From Alistipes sp. (GTDB lineage Bacteria > Bacteroidota > Bacteroidia > Bacteroidales > Rikenellaceae): a stretch of 35,924 nucleotides of DNA. This document shows positions 1 to 7,334 of this stretch, piece after piece (position 1 is the first letter of the stretch; every line of letters starts with the position of its first letter). The stretch spans positions 1 to 35,924 of the forward strand of contig JAFYOF010000081.1 of NCBI GenBank assembly GCA_017560305.1. The letters run 5' to 3'. Below the pieces are notes generated by a model that saw only the letters and a list, made by a program, of their open reading frames with translations, was not told the DNA's origin and did not search any database. The translations under genes were made by a program, and so were the position numbers.

Positions 1-49
1 ATTGACAACCGAAAAACAACAAAAGTTCAATTTCTAAACCCAAACCGAA

Positions 50-139
50 ATGATGATGAAGATTATCGTTTTCAACAGTTCGACTCGGCGCGTGATGGCA
101 GTTATCAACAGTCGCGTGCGGAGGTGCAAACCCTCTTAA
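50..139 (+). CDS. Possible 29-residue peptide, unrecognised
   Basis: A short frame opens with three consecutive ATG codons and ends at TAA (137-139). The product would be basic, with a mixed hydrophobic start (MMMKIIVFNSS) and an Arg/Lys-rich end. No clear ribosome binding site or family match is visible. It lies upstream of the first phage-like gene and overlaps the first two copies of a TCAACA-ending repeat. It may be a small phage gene or chance. Confidence 0.2.
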   Translation: MMMKIIVFNSSTRRVMAVINSRVRRCKPS

Positions 140-223
140 TGTGAGCGAGTTGCCACGATGATGGCAATGGGTTTTCAACACCCTTCAACAATTTTTCAAC
201 ACAACATCAACACCTTATCAACA
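69..223 (+). repeat. Cluster of seven 9-mers ending in TCAACA
   Basis: Seven copies of a 9-base word ending in TCAACA occur at 69-77, 102-110, 172-180, 182-190, 193-201, 204-212 and 215-223. Three copies read TTTTCAACA and two read TTATCAACA, the latter one base away from the DnaA-box consensus TTATCCACA. The last five are nearly contiguous, just before the gene starting at 268. They could be binding sites for a phage or host protein, or a run of simple repeats. No dnaA or origin-type unwinding element is present to support an origin. Confidence 0.5.
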
Positions 224-267
224 GGTGCTGCCGAGCGCAGCGCCCAACCCTTAACACACCCAATTTT

Positions 268-672
268 ATGAGCAGAAAATCAATCATCAACTCGCTGCAA
301 GCAATCGCAACTGACTATGACTATGAGTTTTACGCCGACGAGGAGCGCTACCTCACCCAAGGCGTGAAGCGCCTGCCAGCCTTGTGGCTCACACCGCCCC
401 AATTCCACTCGAAGGAGGGGCGCACGCACGGAAAAATAACCTACTCGGTGACGCTGCACGCCCTTGCCGAAGGGGCGAAGTTGCCGCCCAGGGAGCGCGA
501 GGCGGCGTGGGAAGTGCTCGAGAGCGACCTTGTGGAGATTTTCTCGGCGCTGGCGAGGAGCGAGAGCGTGATTGCCATCGAGAAACTGAAAATCAAGAGT
601 AACATCGCCTCGCTCACGGCGCTGGGCGAGATTTCGGCAACGGCAACGGCCGAGGTGGTGACCTTCTACTAA
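268..672 (+). CDS. Phage tail-completion/neck-like small protein
   Basis: This 134-residue protein has no signal peptide or membrane segment and is mixed alpha/beta in character. Its size, and its place just before tail-type genes and a protease-capsid-portal set, resemble tail-terminator or head-tail joining proteins of siphophages, which cap the tail tube. No diagnostic motif is visible, so the role rests on context. The start at 268 follows a purine-poor leader with no strong Shine-Dalgarno sequence, which is common in Bacteroidota. A 310-base gap with repeats separates it from the next gene. Confidence 0.45.
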   Translation: MSRKSIINSLQAIATDYDYEFYADEERYLTQGVKRLPALWLTPPQFHSKEGRTHGKITYSVTLHALAEGAKLPPREREAAWEVLESDLVEIFSALARSESVIAIEKLKIKSNIASLTALGEISATATAEVVTFY

Positions 673-690
673 CTGGCGGGCGGGTGAGAG

Positions 691-725
691 GAGATTGCCG
701 CGTCGCTGGTGCTCCTCTCAATGGC
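691..725 (+). repeat. Short dispersed imperfect palindrome, copy 1
   Basis: The segment beginning GAGATTGCCGCGTCGCT and continuing to GCTCCTCTCAATGG matches 5491-5526 at most positions. It resembles the widespread bacterial intergenic repeat whose other strand reads CATTGCGAGGAGC...GCGACG..GCAATC. Both copies in this window lie in gaps of the phage-like block. Confidence 0.55.
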
Positions 726-778
726 TGAAGGAGGAGTTCGCCTCGGCAAGAGTAGGATTTTGGTGATAGGTAAAATGA

Positions 779-900
779 AAAACTGGCTTTATGCCTGTAT
801 CTTCGGGGCGTAACGCGCATAGCGCGTCACCCCCCACCGCCCCGAAGATAAAATTCATTCTCCTTCAAACTAAATACAAAACACCCGTAACGGGTGTCGC
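779..900 (-). repeat. Compound palindromic intergenic element, copy 1
   Basis: A 13-base outer stem (798-810 with 838-850, TATCTTCGGGGCG) encloses an inner hairpin, ACGCGC/GCGCGT (813-818 with 822-827), and a C-rich run that is G-rich on the minus strand. A flanking hairpin ACACCCG/CGGGTGT lies at 881-897, and a weak GGC/GCC hairpin lies near 784-795. This accounts for most of the 310-base gap 673-982. The remainder has a TATCTTTA box at 944-951, a possible -7 promoter box for the gene at 983, but no matching -33 box. Confidence 0.75.
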
Positions 901-982
901 AATGACGATACTGATAGAGAGTCTAAACCGGAAATAACCTAAATATCTTTAACCAAGAAAAACAATTTAAACCATTGAATAT

Positions 983-1957
983 ATGAGATTTACAACTATT
1001 CCCGAGGCGTTTGCTTCGTTTCGGGAGAGCCTGAACTATGCCTTTGACACAGAGGCGGATGCGCACGATGTCGTGGTGGAAATCATCGACGCCGACACCG
1101 AGGAGGTGATTGCCCGCAAGCGACTCTACGACATCACTCAGGGCGAGGTGGACATCGCCCCCTACCTTGAGCGCAGAATAAGCCCGACGCTCCCTCGCAA
1201 GGTCGAGCAGAGCGGTCTGATTGATGCGCAGCAGAGCGCAAATATCAAACTTCGAGTGGAGGGCGTGGAGAGCGAAACGCGCACCTTTATCGCCGCAAAT
1301 ATTGACCCCGAAAAGCCCTTCCAGAGCCTTATGACGCAGATTGGGCAACGCACGATGGCCTGCGACGAGTTCGACATAATATCCTGGTTTGCTCGCCCCG
1401 GGATAGCGGTTGAGGTCGTGGTAGAGGCCTTCGGCAAGGGCAACGAAACGCTCTCGTTCACCCACTCGGGCGGAGGCGTGGGGTCGGTGGCGGTGATGGC
1501 GGCTGACTTTATGAATATCCCCGACTGGATGCGTGTAACGGTGAAGGCGAATGGCGAGGCGGAGTGCGTCGTGGAGTACCAGATAAAGCCCAACCTGAGG
1601 GGCTCGCGCCGTGTGGCGTGGCTCAACCGCCATCTCGCTGCGGAGCTCTACACCTTCCCCCTGCGAAAGAGTGTGCTGGTGAAGTCGGCGAGAAAGTGTA
1701 TGGAGTCAATCTGGGGTAAGGAGGCGGCAACGATGGAGTGCGAAAACGAGCTGAAACTCCTCTCGGCATACGAGCCTCAGGCGCAGATTGAGGCGCTGAC
1801 AGAAATACTCTCGGCGAAGCGACTATGGCTGGTGGAAGGCGGTGTGCCTCAGAGGGTTGACCTGCTGACCGAGCGCATGATGGCGGCGAAATGCGGCGAG
1901 ATGGGAATGGTGGAACTTGACATCCGTGCAGCCGAGGAGGGCGTGAGATTATGGTAG
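983..1957 (+). CDS. Phage tail/baseplate-associated protein (324 aa)
   Basis: A 324-residue soluble protein, predominantly beta in the first two-thirds (many alternating V/I/E/T stretches) with a more helical last third. It has no signal peptide. It overlaps the next gene by 7 bases, since that gene's ATG at 1951 lies inside this frame, so translation is probably coupled. The overlap and position suggest a minor tail or distal-tail protein working with the large 780-residue product. No named family is recognised with confidence. A TATCTTTA box 31 bases upstream may provide a separate promoter after the repeat-bearing gap. Confidence 0.5.
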   Translation: MRFTTIPEAFASFRESLNYAFDTEADAHDVVVEIIDADTEEVIARKRLYDITQGEVDIAPYLERRISPTLPRKVEQSGLIDAQQSANIKLRVEGVESETRTFIAANIDPEKPFQSLMTQIGQRTMACDEFDIISWFARPGIAVEVVVEAFGKGNETLSFTHSGGGVGSVAVMAADFMNIPDWMRVTVKANGEAECVVEYQIKPNLRGSRRVAWLNRHLAAELYTFPLRKSVLVKSARKCMESIWGKEAATMECENELKLLSAYEPQAQIEALTEILSAKRLWLVEGGVPQRVDLLTERMMAAKCGEMGMVELDIRAAEEGVRLW

Positions 1958-4293
1958 AGATTATCCTTGACGGCAAGCGCTGTGATGTGTGGGAGGGCGA
2001 GGCTCTGCCACGCGATATCTTCTCGCTCGACACCGCCCAGATGGCCGACATCAAGAAGCAGAGAGAGGGGCGAAGCGTGAAACTGCGCATCCCCTCATCG
2101 CCCAGAAACGATGCGCTGATGGGCTATGCCGCCGACCCCTGCTGCGGCGAGCGGTTCAATGCCGAGCACCACGAGGCGGTGGTGAAGGTGGATGGCGTGG
2201 AGCTGATGCGGGGCGTAGTACACCTACTTAAAATTGAGCACCGCGAGGGTCGGCTGAGTTACCTCCTGCGACTGCGCTCGGGGGCGAGCGAGTGGGTGGA
2301 GAGTGCTGCGCTGACACCCCTGAAGAATGCCATTGAGAACTACTCGGCTACACTCAACGGAGCGACAATCCTCACAAGCTGGATTGCGCCGCTGCCCGTG
2401 AAGTATCTGCCTGTGGTCTACGATGACTACCGGGAGCCCTATGACGAGCAGAGCCTCTATCCGCCCGAGCGAGTGATGACCGTGGGCGACTACTACCCCT
2501 TCATCTCCATCGAGAGGCTGCTGCGTGAGGCGGTGCAGAGGGGCGGCTACACCCTGGCGGGCAAGTGGGCAGAGAGCAACGAGGCGAAGAGTCTGATGAT
2601 GAGCGGCAAGTATGCCGAGGTGGGCGGTGAGTCGCTCACGCGTCTGCGCTCATTCGCTGGGTTTGAGGCGGGGCGTGACTCCACGGCGGAGTGCGTGGCG
2701 GATGGTATGGGTCGCGCGTGGCTCTCGCCGCTGGTGCTCACATCGTCGCTTGGCGCAGTGGTGACAACAACCGAGGGCGAGGAGTTGTACAACAACAATA
2801 ACTGCCTGACGCTGACGAACAACGGACTCGTCTACAAGCCTGCGGCGGGCGTTACGGTGGGCTTTGAACTCTACCTGAAGTACACCACCGACTATGTGCT
2901 CTCATCGCGTGAGAGGTTGAAGTGCTTCGACGCAATCTACCTGGGCGAGGGGTGCGATATGGAGTTCCGTGTGGCGAACCCGTTCAAGGACAAGCGCGAG
3001 GCGTTGCTGCCCAATATGGAGTACCGATGCAAGGTCTTCGACCACAAGGAGGGCACGCGCTACCGACTGACCTGCTACCACGGCTCGACGCACACGGTGG
3101 TGGCAAACCTTGTGGAGGGTGAGTTCACCTTCACCACGCCGCTCGTTGATGTCGACAAGATGACCTGCACGCTGATGGCAATAGGCTCAAACGGCGCTGC
3201 AACGGCCTACAAGGGCGACTGGGCCATCTATGAGGGTCACATCGGCTTTACTGGGCAGACAACCGTGGAGATGACCATCCAGACGCCACCAGAGTGGGTG
3301 TCGCCCTACGGCGGAAAGTCGTTCAACCACCTCTATCTGCACGGCGCGCAGGAGGGTCAGCGAGTGCGTCTATCGGCGGAGTGCCGTATGCGCCCAATCT
3401 TCTCGGCAACGCCTGCGCTGGGGTCGAAACTCAGGTTTGAGGATGTGGCGGCGCACGATGCGCAGTTGCTGGATGTGGTGGAGGCGGTGCAGCAGATGTA
3501 CAACCTCCGCATCCTCACCGACGAGGCGGCGAAAAAGGTCTATATGGTGCCGAGGGATGAGTTTTACGATGGCAGGGAGTATGACCTGAGTGACCGCGTA
3601 GACCTCTCGCAACCCATTGAGGTGGAGGACATTGCGCTTGGCGAGAGGGAACTGCTGACGCTCGCCTACCGCACCGAGGGCGATGGTGCTGTGGAGCGCT
3701 TCAACTCAAAAGCCGAGAGCCCACTGGGCGAGTGGACCACGCAGATTGACTCACGCATAACCACTCGCGGTGAGCGCAGAGAGTTTAACCCGCTCTTCAC
3801 GCCCACGCTCAACACCACGCCCCACGCCTCAGCCCCCTCGGCGCAGGTGATGCAGGTGGGTGACCGCAACGCCGATGAGGTGGCGAAGGTGGAGGCGCGC
3901 GTGGTGAGATTTGAGGGTATGAGAGCGCTACCTGCGGGTGAGCGCTGGGGCTTCCCATCCTACGGCGCAGAGTACCCCTTTGCGGCGTTCCACTCGGCGG
4001 GGGAGTTCACGCTCTGCTTTGAGGACAGGGATGGCGTGGAGGGTCTGCACCGACACTACGATAGGCAGGTGGAGCAGACCGCACGATGCCGCAGGGTAAG
4101 GCTCTCGCTGAGGCTGATGCCCGAGGAGTTGCGCTCGCTGGGCGAGTGGGAGGGGTGCGGAATGAATCTGCGCTCGACACTAATCTTAAACATCGCTGGT
4201 CAGAGGGCGAAATACTGGCTTGAGGCGGTGGAGGGGTATGATGCCCAGAGTCACCTGGCGGTGTGCCGTCTGGTAAGACAAACGAATGATTAA
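1951..4293 (+). CDS. Large phage tail/baseplate-type structural protein
   Basis: A 780-residue protein without signal peptide or membrane segments, long and beta-rich, with many Trp/Tyr/Gly and charged residues. It reads like the large hub, fibre-base or distal-tail proteins found downstream of tape measure genes in Bacteroidales phages. It overlaps the 324-residue gene and is followed after 21 bases by the prohead protease gene, so all three probably belong to one late operon. No catalytic motif is visible. Its assignment as a tail component is by size, composition and context; the exact role in host recognition or tail-tip assembly is not resolved. Confidence 0.5.
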   Translation: MVEIILDGKRCDVWEGEALPRDIFSLDTAQMADIKKQREGRSVKLRIPSSPRNDALMGYAADPCCGERFNAEHHEAVVKVDGVELMRGVVHLLKIEHREGRLSYLLRLRSGASEWVESAALTPLKNAIENYSATLNGATILTSWIAPLPVKYLPVVYDDYREPYDEQSLYPPERVMTVGDYYPFISIERLLREAVQRGGYTLAGKWAESNEAKSLMMSGKYAEVGGESLTRLRSFAGFEAGRDSTAECVADGMGRAWLSPLVLTSSLGAVVTTTEGEELYNNNNCLTLTNNGLVYKPAAGVTVGFELYLKYTTDYVLSSRERLKCFDAIYLGEGCDMEFRVANPFKDKREALLPNMEYRCKVFDHKEGTRYRLTCYHGSTHTVVANLVEGEFTFTTPLVDVDKMTCTLMAIGSNGAATAYKGDWAIYEGHIGFTGQTTVEMTIQTPPEWVSPYGGKSFNHLYLHGAQEGQRVRLSAECRMRPIFSATPALGSKLRFEDVAAHDAQLLDVVEAVQQMYNLRILTDEAAKKVYMVPRDEFYDGREYDLSDRVDLSQPIEVEDIALGERELLTLAYRTEGDGAVERFNSKAESPLGEWTTQIDSRITTRGERREFNPLFTPTLNTTPHASAPSAQVMQVGDRNADEVAKVEARVVRFEGMRALPAGERWGFPSYGAEYPFAAFHSAGEFTLCFEDRDGVEGLHRHYDRQVEQTARCRRVRLSLRLMPEELRSLGEWEGCGMNLRSTLILNIAGQRAKYWLEAVEGYDAQSHLAVCRLVRQTND

Positions 4294-4314
4294 CCTATTA
4301 AAGAACAACAATTT

Positions 4315-5448
4315 ATGCAAACAAAAATCACAATTTCAAACTCATCGCAGACCTGCTTCATCGACATCGAGGGCACCATCGGCATCGAGCGAGGAGATGG
4401 TGCGGCAGGCACGGGCGTTGCCACCTATGAGGCGTTTCGACGCGAGGTGGAGCGCATAGCCGAAGTGGCGGCGCAGAGGGTGGTGGTGAACATCCGCTCG
4501 ACAGGTGGCGATGTGAACGATGCGCTGCTGATTTACGATGCGCTGCGTGCGCTGGATGCCCACATCACAACGCGCTGCTACGGCTACACGGCATCGGCGG
4601 CAACCATCATCGCACAGGCTGCCGACAAGGGTGCACGAGAGATTTCCAGCAATGCTATGTATCTGATTCACCGCTCGATGTGCGCCATTGAGGGCAATGC
4701 CCCTTCGCTGGAGGCGCGTGCCGACCTGCTCAACAAGACCGATGAGCGACTGGCACAACTCTACGCCCTGCACACGGGTACAAGCGCCGAGGTGTATGCC
4801 GCATTGATGGCGGAAAACAACGGCGAGGGGCGCTGGCTCACGGCGCAAGAGACCGTGGAGATGGGACTTGCTGACCGCATCTTCGACAGCGCTGCGGTAG
4901 AGGAAGATGGGGAGTCAAAGGAGGTGACTACGGCTTCTACACCTTTGGCTATTGCAACTGAAGAGCCTTTGGAGACTGACCCTTTGGCGGCAGAACCTGC
5001 TGCGGCTGCGCCACCACTCCCACAGGAGGTCAAGAAGGCGCTGAATGTGGCGGCGGGCGAGTTGTTGCGCTACCTGTTCGACCGCTTCGCCTACCGCTGG
5101 GAGCAGTGGATGGAGCGACTGCGTGAGCGCAGAGAGGAGCGCAGAGCAGAGAGGGAGGTTTCTTCTGCGGATTCAGGGGCTGTGGAGGAGAGTTCTGCCG
5201 ATTCAGGGTCTGCGGAGGAGGTATCTGCGGAGGTGCAACCTTCGGCTACGGCCTCGGAGGTAAACGCTATGGTATCACCGCTGGCGCAGGTGCAGGCGGC
5301 ACGCCGCTCAAGGGTGGCCTTCGATGAGGGTCAGCGCCGATACTCCGCCACCGCCACAAAGCCCGTGGAGGACCCCTCGCACACCGCTCCAAATATGCGT
5401 GCCAACGAGCGAGCATATAGCGACGATGTGAAGGCGTTTAGTCGATAA
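4315..5448 (+). CDS. ClpP-like (S14) prohead protease with scaffold-like C-terminus
   Basis: Residues 1-191 form a ClpP/S14 fold. NIRSTGGDV (59-67) is the strand-turn region, Ser94 in YTASAAT is the probable nucleophile and His119 in MYLIHRSM is the general base. The usual Asp before the terminal helix is not obvious; that stretch reads NNGEGRWLTAQE. Residues about 192-377 are an acidic, Ala/Pro-rich linker, a highly charged helix (about 238-281), two tandem decapeptides SSADSGxxEE (283-302) and an Arg-rich end. In phages a protease-scaffold fusion directs capsid assembly and then digests the scaffold. The capsid gene follows, which supports this role, although a 413-base repeat-filled gap intervenes. 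Confidence 0.85.
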   Translation: MQTKITISNSSQTCFIDIEGTIGIERGDGAAGTGVATYEAFRREVERIAEVAAQRVVVNIRSTGGDVNDALLIYDALRALDAHITTRCYGYTASAATIIAQAADKGAREISSNAMYLIHRSMCAIEGNAPSLEARADLLNKTDERLAQLYALHTGTSAEVYAALMAENNGEGRWLTAQETVEMGLADRIFDSAAVEEDGESKEVTTASTPLAIATEEPLETDPLAAEPAAAAPPLPQEVKKALNVAAGELLRYLFDRFAYRWEQWMERLRERREERRAEREVSSADSGAVEESSADSGSAEEVSAEVQPSATASEVNAMVSPLAQVQAARRSRVAFDEGQRRYSATATKPVEDPSHTAPNMRANERAYSDDVKAFSR

Positions 5449-5454
5449 GCCTAT

Positions 5455-5490
5455 GGAAATTCAAAATTTAGAATTCAAAATTCAAAATTA
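5455..5490 (+). repeat. A/T-rich TTCAAAATT direct repeats
   Basis: TTCAAAATT and near variants such as TTTAGAATT occur head-to-tail immediately after the protease gene. They abut the short palindrome at 5491. The stretch stands out as A/T-rich within a G+C-rich region and carries no open frame. Confidence 0.5.
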
Positions 5491-5526
5491 GAGATTGCCG
5501 CGTCGCTAAAGCTCCTCGCAATGACG
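5491..5526 (+). repeat. Short dispersed imperfect palindrome, copy 2
   Basis: Starts with the same 17 bases as the copy at 691 (GAGATTGCCGCGTCGCT) and continues as GCTCCTCGCAATGACG. The arms GAGATTGC and GCAATGAC, and the centre GCGTCGC/GCTCC, match the generic bacterial intergenic repeat with CATTGCGAGGAGC on the other strand. Confidence 0.6.
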
Positions 5527-5563
5527 CGGGCATAATGTCCTTTTAGGATTTACTTTTTTGCGA

Positions 5564-5690
5564 CAAAACTCGCCTCGAAACGAGGCGTATCTTCGGTGGC
5601 GTAACGCGCTTTGCGCGTCACCCCCGCCCGCCACCGAAGATAAATCACGCGCGACAAAGTAATTGCAAAACAGGCGTAACGCCTGCCCCT
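5564..5690 (-). repeat. Compound palindromic intergenic element, copy 2
   Basis: The outer stem TATCTTCGGTGGCG pairs 5588-5601 with 5629-5642 (14 bp, perfect). The inner stem ACGCGC/GCGCGT is 5604-5609 with 5613-5618. Flanking hairpins are CGCCTCG/CGAGGCG (5571-5587) and CAGGCG/CGCCTG (5671-5685). Together with the partial copy beside it and the A/T-rich repeat upstream it fills most of the 413-base gap 5449-5861. Nothing coding is visible there; 5752-5861 is the A/T-rich leader of the capsid gene. Confidence 0.8.
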
Positions 5691-5750
5691 GCCACCGAAG
5701 ATAGATATCGCGCGAAAAGAAAAATGCAAAACGCCCATAACGGGCGCGGA
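5686..5750 (-). repeat. Partial compound palindromic element, copy 2b
   Basis: Only one outer arm, CCACCGAAGATA (5692-5703), and the flanking hairpin CGCCC/GGGCG (5732-5746) are present, with the same ATGCAAAAC linker as in full copies. It is joined directly to copy 2, in the same orientation. It looks like a truncated or tandemly extended unit. Confidence 0.65.
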
Positions 5751-5861
5751 GGCTCTCCGGAGAACGAATTACTTGACTTTGCAATCAAACCTTTGGAAAG
5801 GAGATACCCTCTGCAAACACTTTTAACAACTTAATTTTTAACCCTTTAACACATTAAAACT

Positions 5862-6860
5862 ATGTCTAACATTATTGTAAACCCAAAGAACTACACAGGT
5901 CACGAACTTGAGACCATCTTCTTCCGCCCACTCTTGTCGGGTCCATCGGCCGAGTCGCTCGGCATCCGCATCCTCTACAATATGCCTATGCCTACGGTGG
6001 TGCAGATGTGGGACCGCAAGGGCAATGTCCTCTCATCGTTTGACGAGAACCCATCGTGGAGTGGCGGCGTGAAGACCACCCACTACCAGAAGACCATCCC
6101 GATGACCCGCGTCAAGGCCGAGAACGCCTTCTCGGCAAGCGACTACTTCTCGACCATCTTCGAGCTTATCACGGCCTCGCCAGATGTCAATATGGAGGAC
6201 CTCTCGGGCACAGAGCTTGAGAGCGCCGAGACCGAGTTGTTCCGCCGCGCCATCGCCGACAGCATCCGTATGAACCTCTGGTTGGGTGACACCAGCGGCA
6301 AGTACCACACGGGCTACAAGAGCTTCGATGGCCTGCTCAAGATTGTCAACGAGCGAGTGAAGGAGGAGCAGTTGCACTACTCGATTTCCGACCTCGAGAC
6401 CGAGCTGGGCGACTACTCGGTGGCAACGGTGATGGACAACCTCATCCGCAACGCCAGCCCACGCCTCAAGGGATTGTTCGATGAGGGTCAGGTGGCATTC
6501 TTCGTCTCGCCAAGCATATACCACCTCTATGAGGCGCACCTTGACAACAACTACGGCACGGCGACCTACAACGACAACCAGTATGGTCGCAAGCAGTTGA
6601 TGTTCCGCGGCTTCCCATTGGTGGAGATCAACCTCGAGCCAGCCATCGGCGACTCGGCGCTCTCGCAGGACTTCATCATCTTCACCGACCGCCGCAACCT
6701 CGTGATGGCGGTGAACACGGCCGATAGCCCGGGCTCAGAGGTGCGTATGTGGTACAACCCCGACGAGATGGAGAACCGCCAGCGAGCAGTCTTCGCCATC
6801 GGTTGCGAGATTCTGGACGAGGAGCTGGTCTGCGCAGGCATCAACCTAGCGACAGTCTAA
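5862..6860 (+). CDS. Phage major capsid protein (HK97-like)
   Basis: A 332-residue soluble protein with features seen in short HK97-fold capsid proteins of Bacteroidota phages: an N-terminal arm, a long charged helix (near 112-140), central strands and a late FFVSPSIYHLYEAH helix, then a C-terminal region with IIFTDRRNLV and EILDEELVCAGINLA. It follows the prohead protease and precedes the portal by two genes, which supports the assignment strongly. In the virion it would form the icosahedral shell. The upstream A/T-rich leader may give it a separate promoter, as is common for the most abundant virion protein, but I see no clean TAnnTTTG box. Confidence 0.8.
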   Translation: MSNIIVNPKNYTGHELETIFFRPLLSGPSAESLGIRILYNMPMPTVVQMWDRKGNVLSSFDENPSWSGGVKTTHYQKTIPMTRVKAENAFSASDYFSTIFELITASPDVNMEDLSGTELESAETELFRRAIADSIRMNLWLGDTSGKYHTGYKSFDGLLKIVNERVKEEQLHYSISDLETELGDYSVATVMDNLIRNASPRLKGLFDEGQVAFFVSPSIYHLYEAHLDNNYGTATYNDNQYGRKQLMFRGFPLVEINLEPAIGDSALSQDFIIFTDRRNLVMAVNTADSPGSEVRMWYNPDEMENRQRAVFAIGCEILDEELVCAGINLATV

Positions 6861-6881
6861 ACCGCTTAAAGAGAGCGTATT

Positions 6882-7328
6882 ATGACCGAGAAGAGATACA
6901 AGCCCATAGGCGGCATACTCTCGGCAAGGCTCTACACGCTGGGCTCAGCGACATCGCTTGAGGAGGTGTTGCTGGGCGAGGCGGTGGAGGTGAGCCTGTG
7001 GGATGATGGCTCGTCCTATGAGGAGAAGATTTGCTCGGTGGAGGGACTGGTGAGTGTGCAACACACACTCACCCTCTGCTCCGACCATAGCCGTGCGGCG
7101 GCGTGGTTTGATACCCACTTCCTTGAGCGCTGTGCCGCCGAGGGTGTGGTTGCCGTGGTGCAACTCTCCACGGGCGAGCAGGTGGTGGTGGGCTGGAGCG
7201 AGCGCTTCGGGCTGGAGCAGGCGTTGCGACTCGCCAGCCTTGACTTCAGTTCGGGCGAGCGCCCCAACTCTTCGCCACTGGTAAGGCTGACCCTGAAGTC
7301 GAAGGATACACGGTCGGCGATTGTTTAA
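6882..7328 (+). CDS. Small phage structural protein between capsid and portal
   Basis: A 148-residue soluble protein without signal peptide, beta-rich, with Trp residues in VSLWDDGSS and VGWSERFG. It starts 21 bases after the capsid gene and ends 6 bases before the portal gene, so it is almost certainly in the same virion operon. Candidates are a tail-tube, head-decoration or head-tail joining protein; the sequence alone does not decide. No family motif is recognised. Confidence 0.5.
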   Translation: MTEKRYKPIGGILSARLYTLGSATSLEEVLLGEAVEVSLWDDGSSYEEKICSVEGLVSVQHTLTLCSDHSRAAAWFDTHFLERCAAEGVVAVVQLSTGEQVVVGWSERFGLEQALRLASLDFSSGERPNSSPLVRLTLKSKDTRSAIV

Positions 7329-7334
7329 TTTAAA

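Noticed and set aside
69..223. Replication origin with DnaA boxes
   Set aside because: Only two of the seven words are one base from the DnaA consensus, and neither dnaA, dnaN nor another replication gene is adjacent.
923..1633. 236-codon minus-strand frame over the tail-type gene at 983
   Set aside because: Antisense to a gene coupled to its neighbour by overlap; composition rich in His and Arg with no motif.
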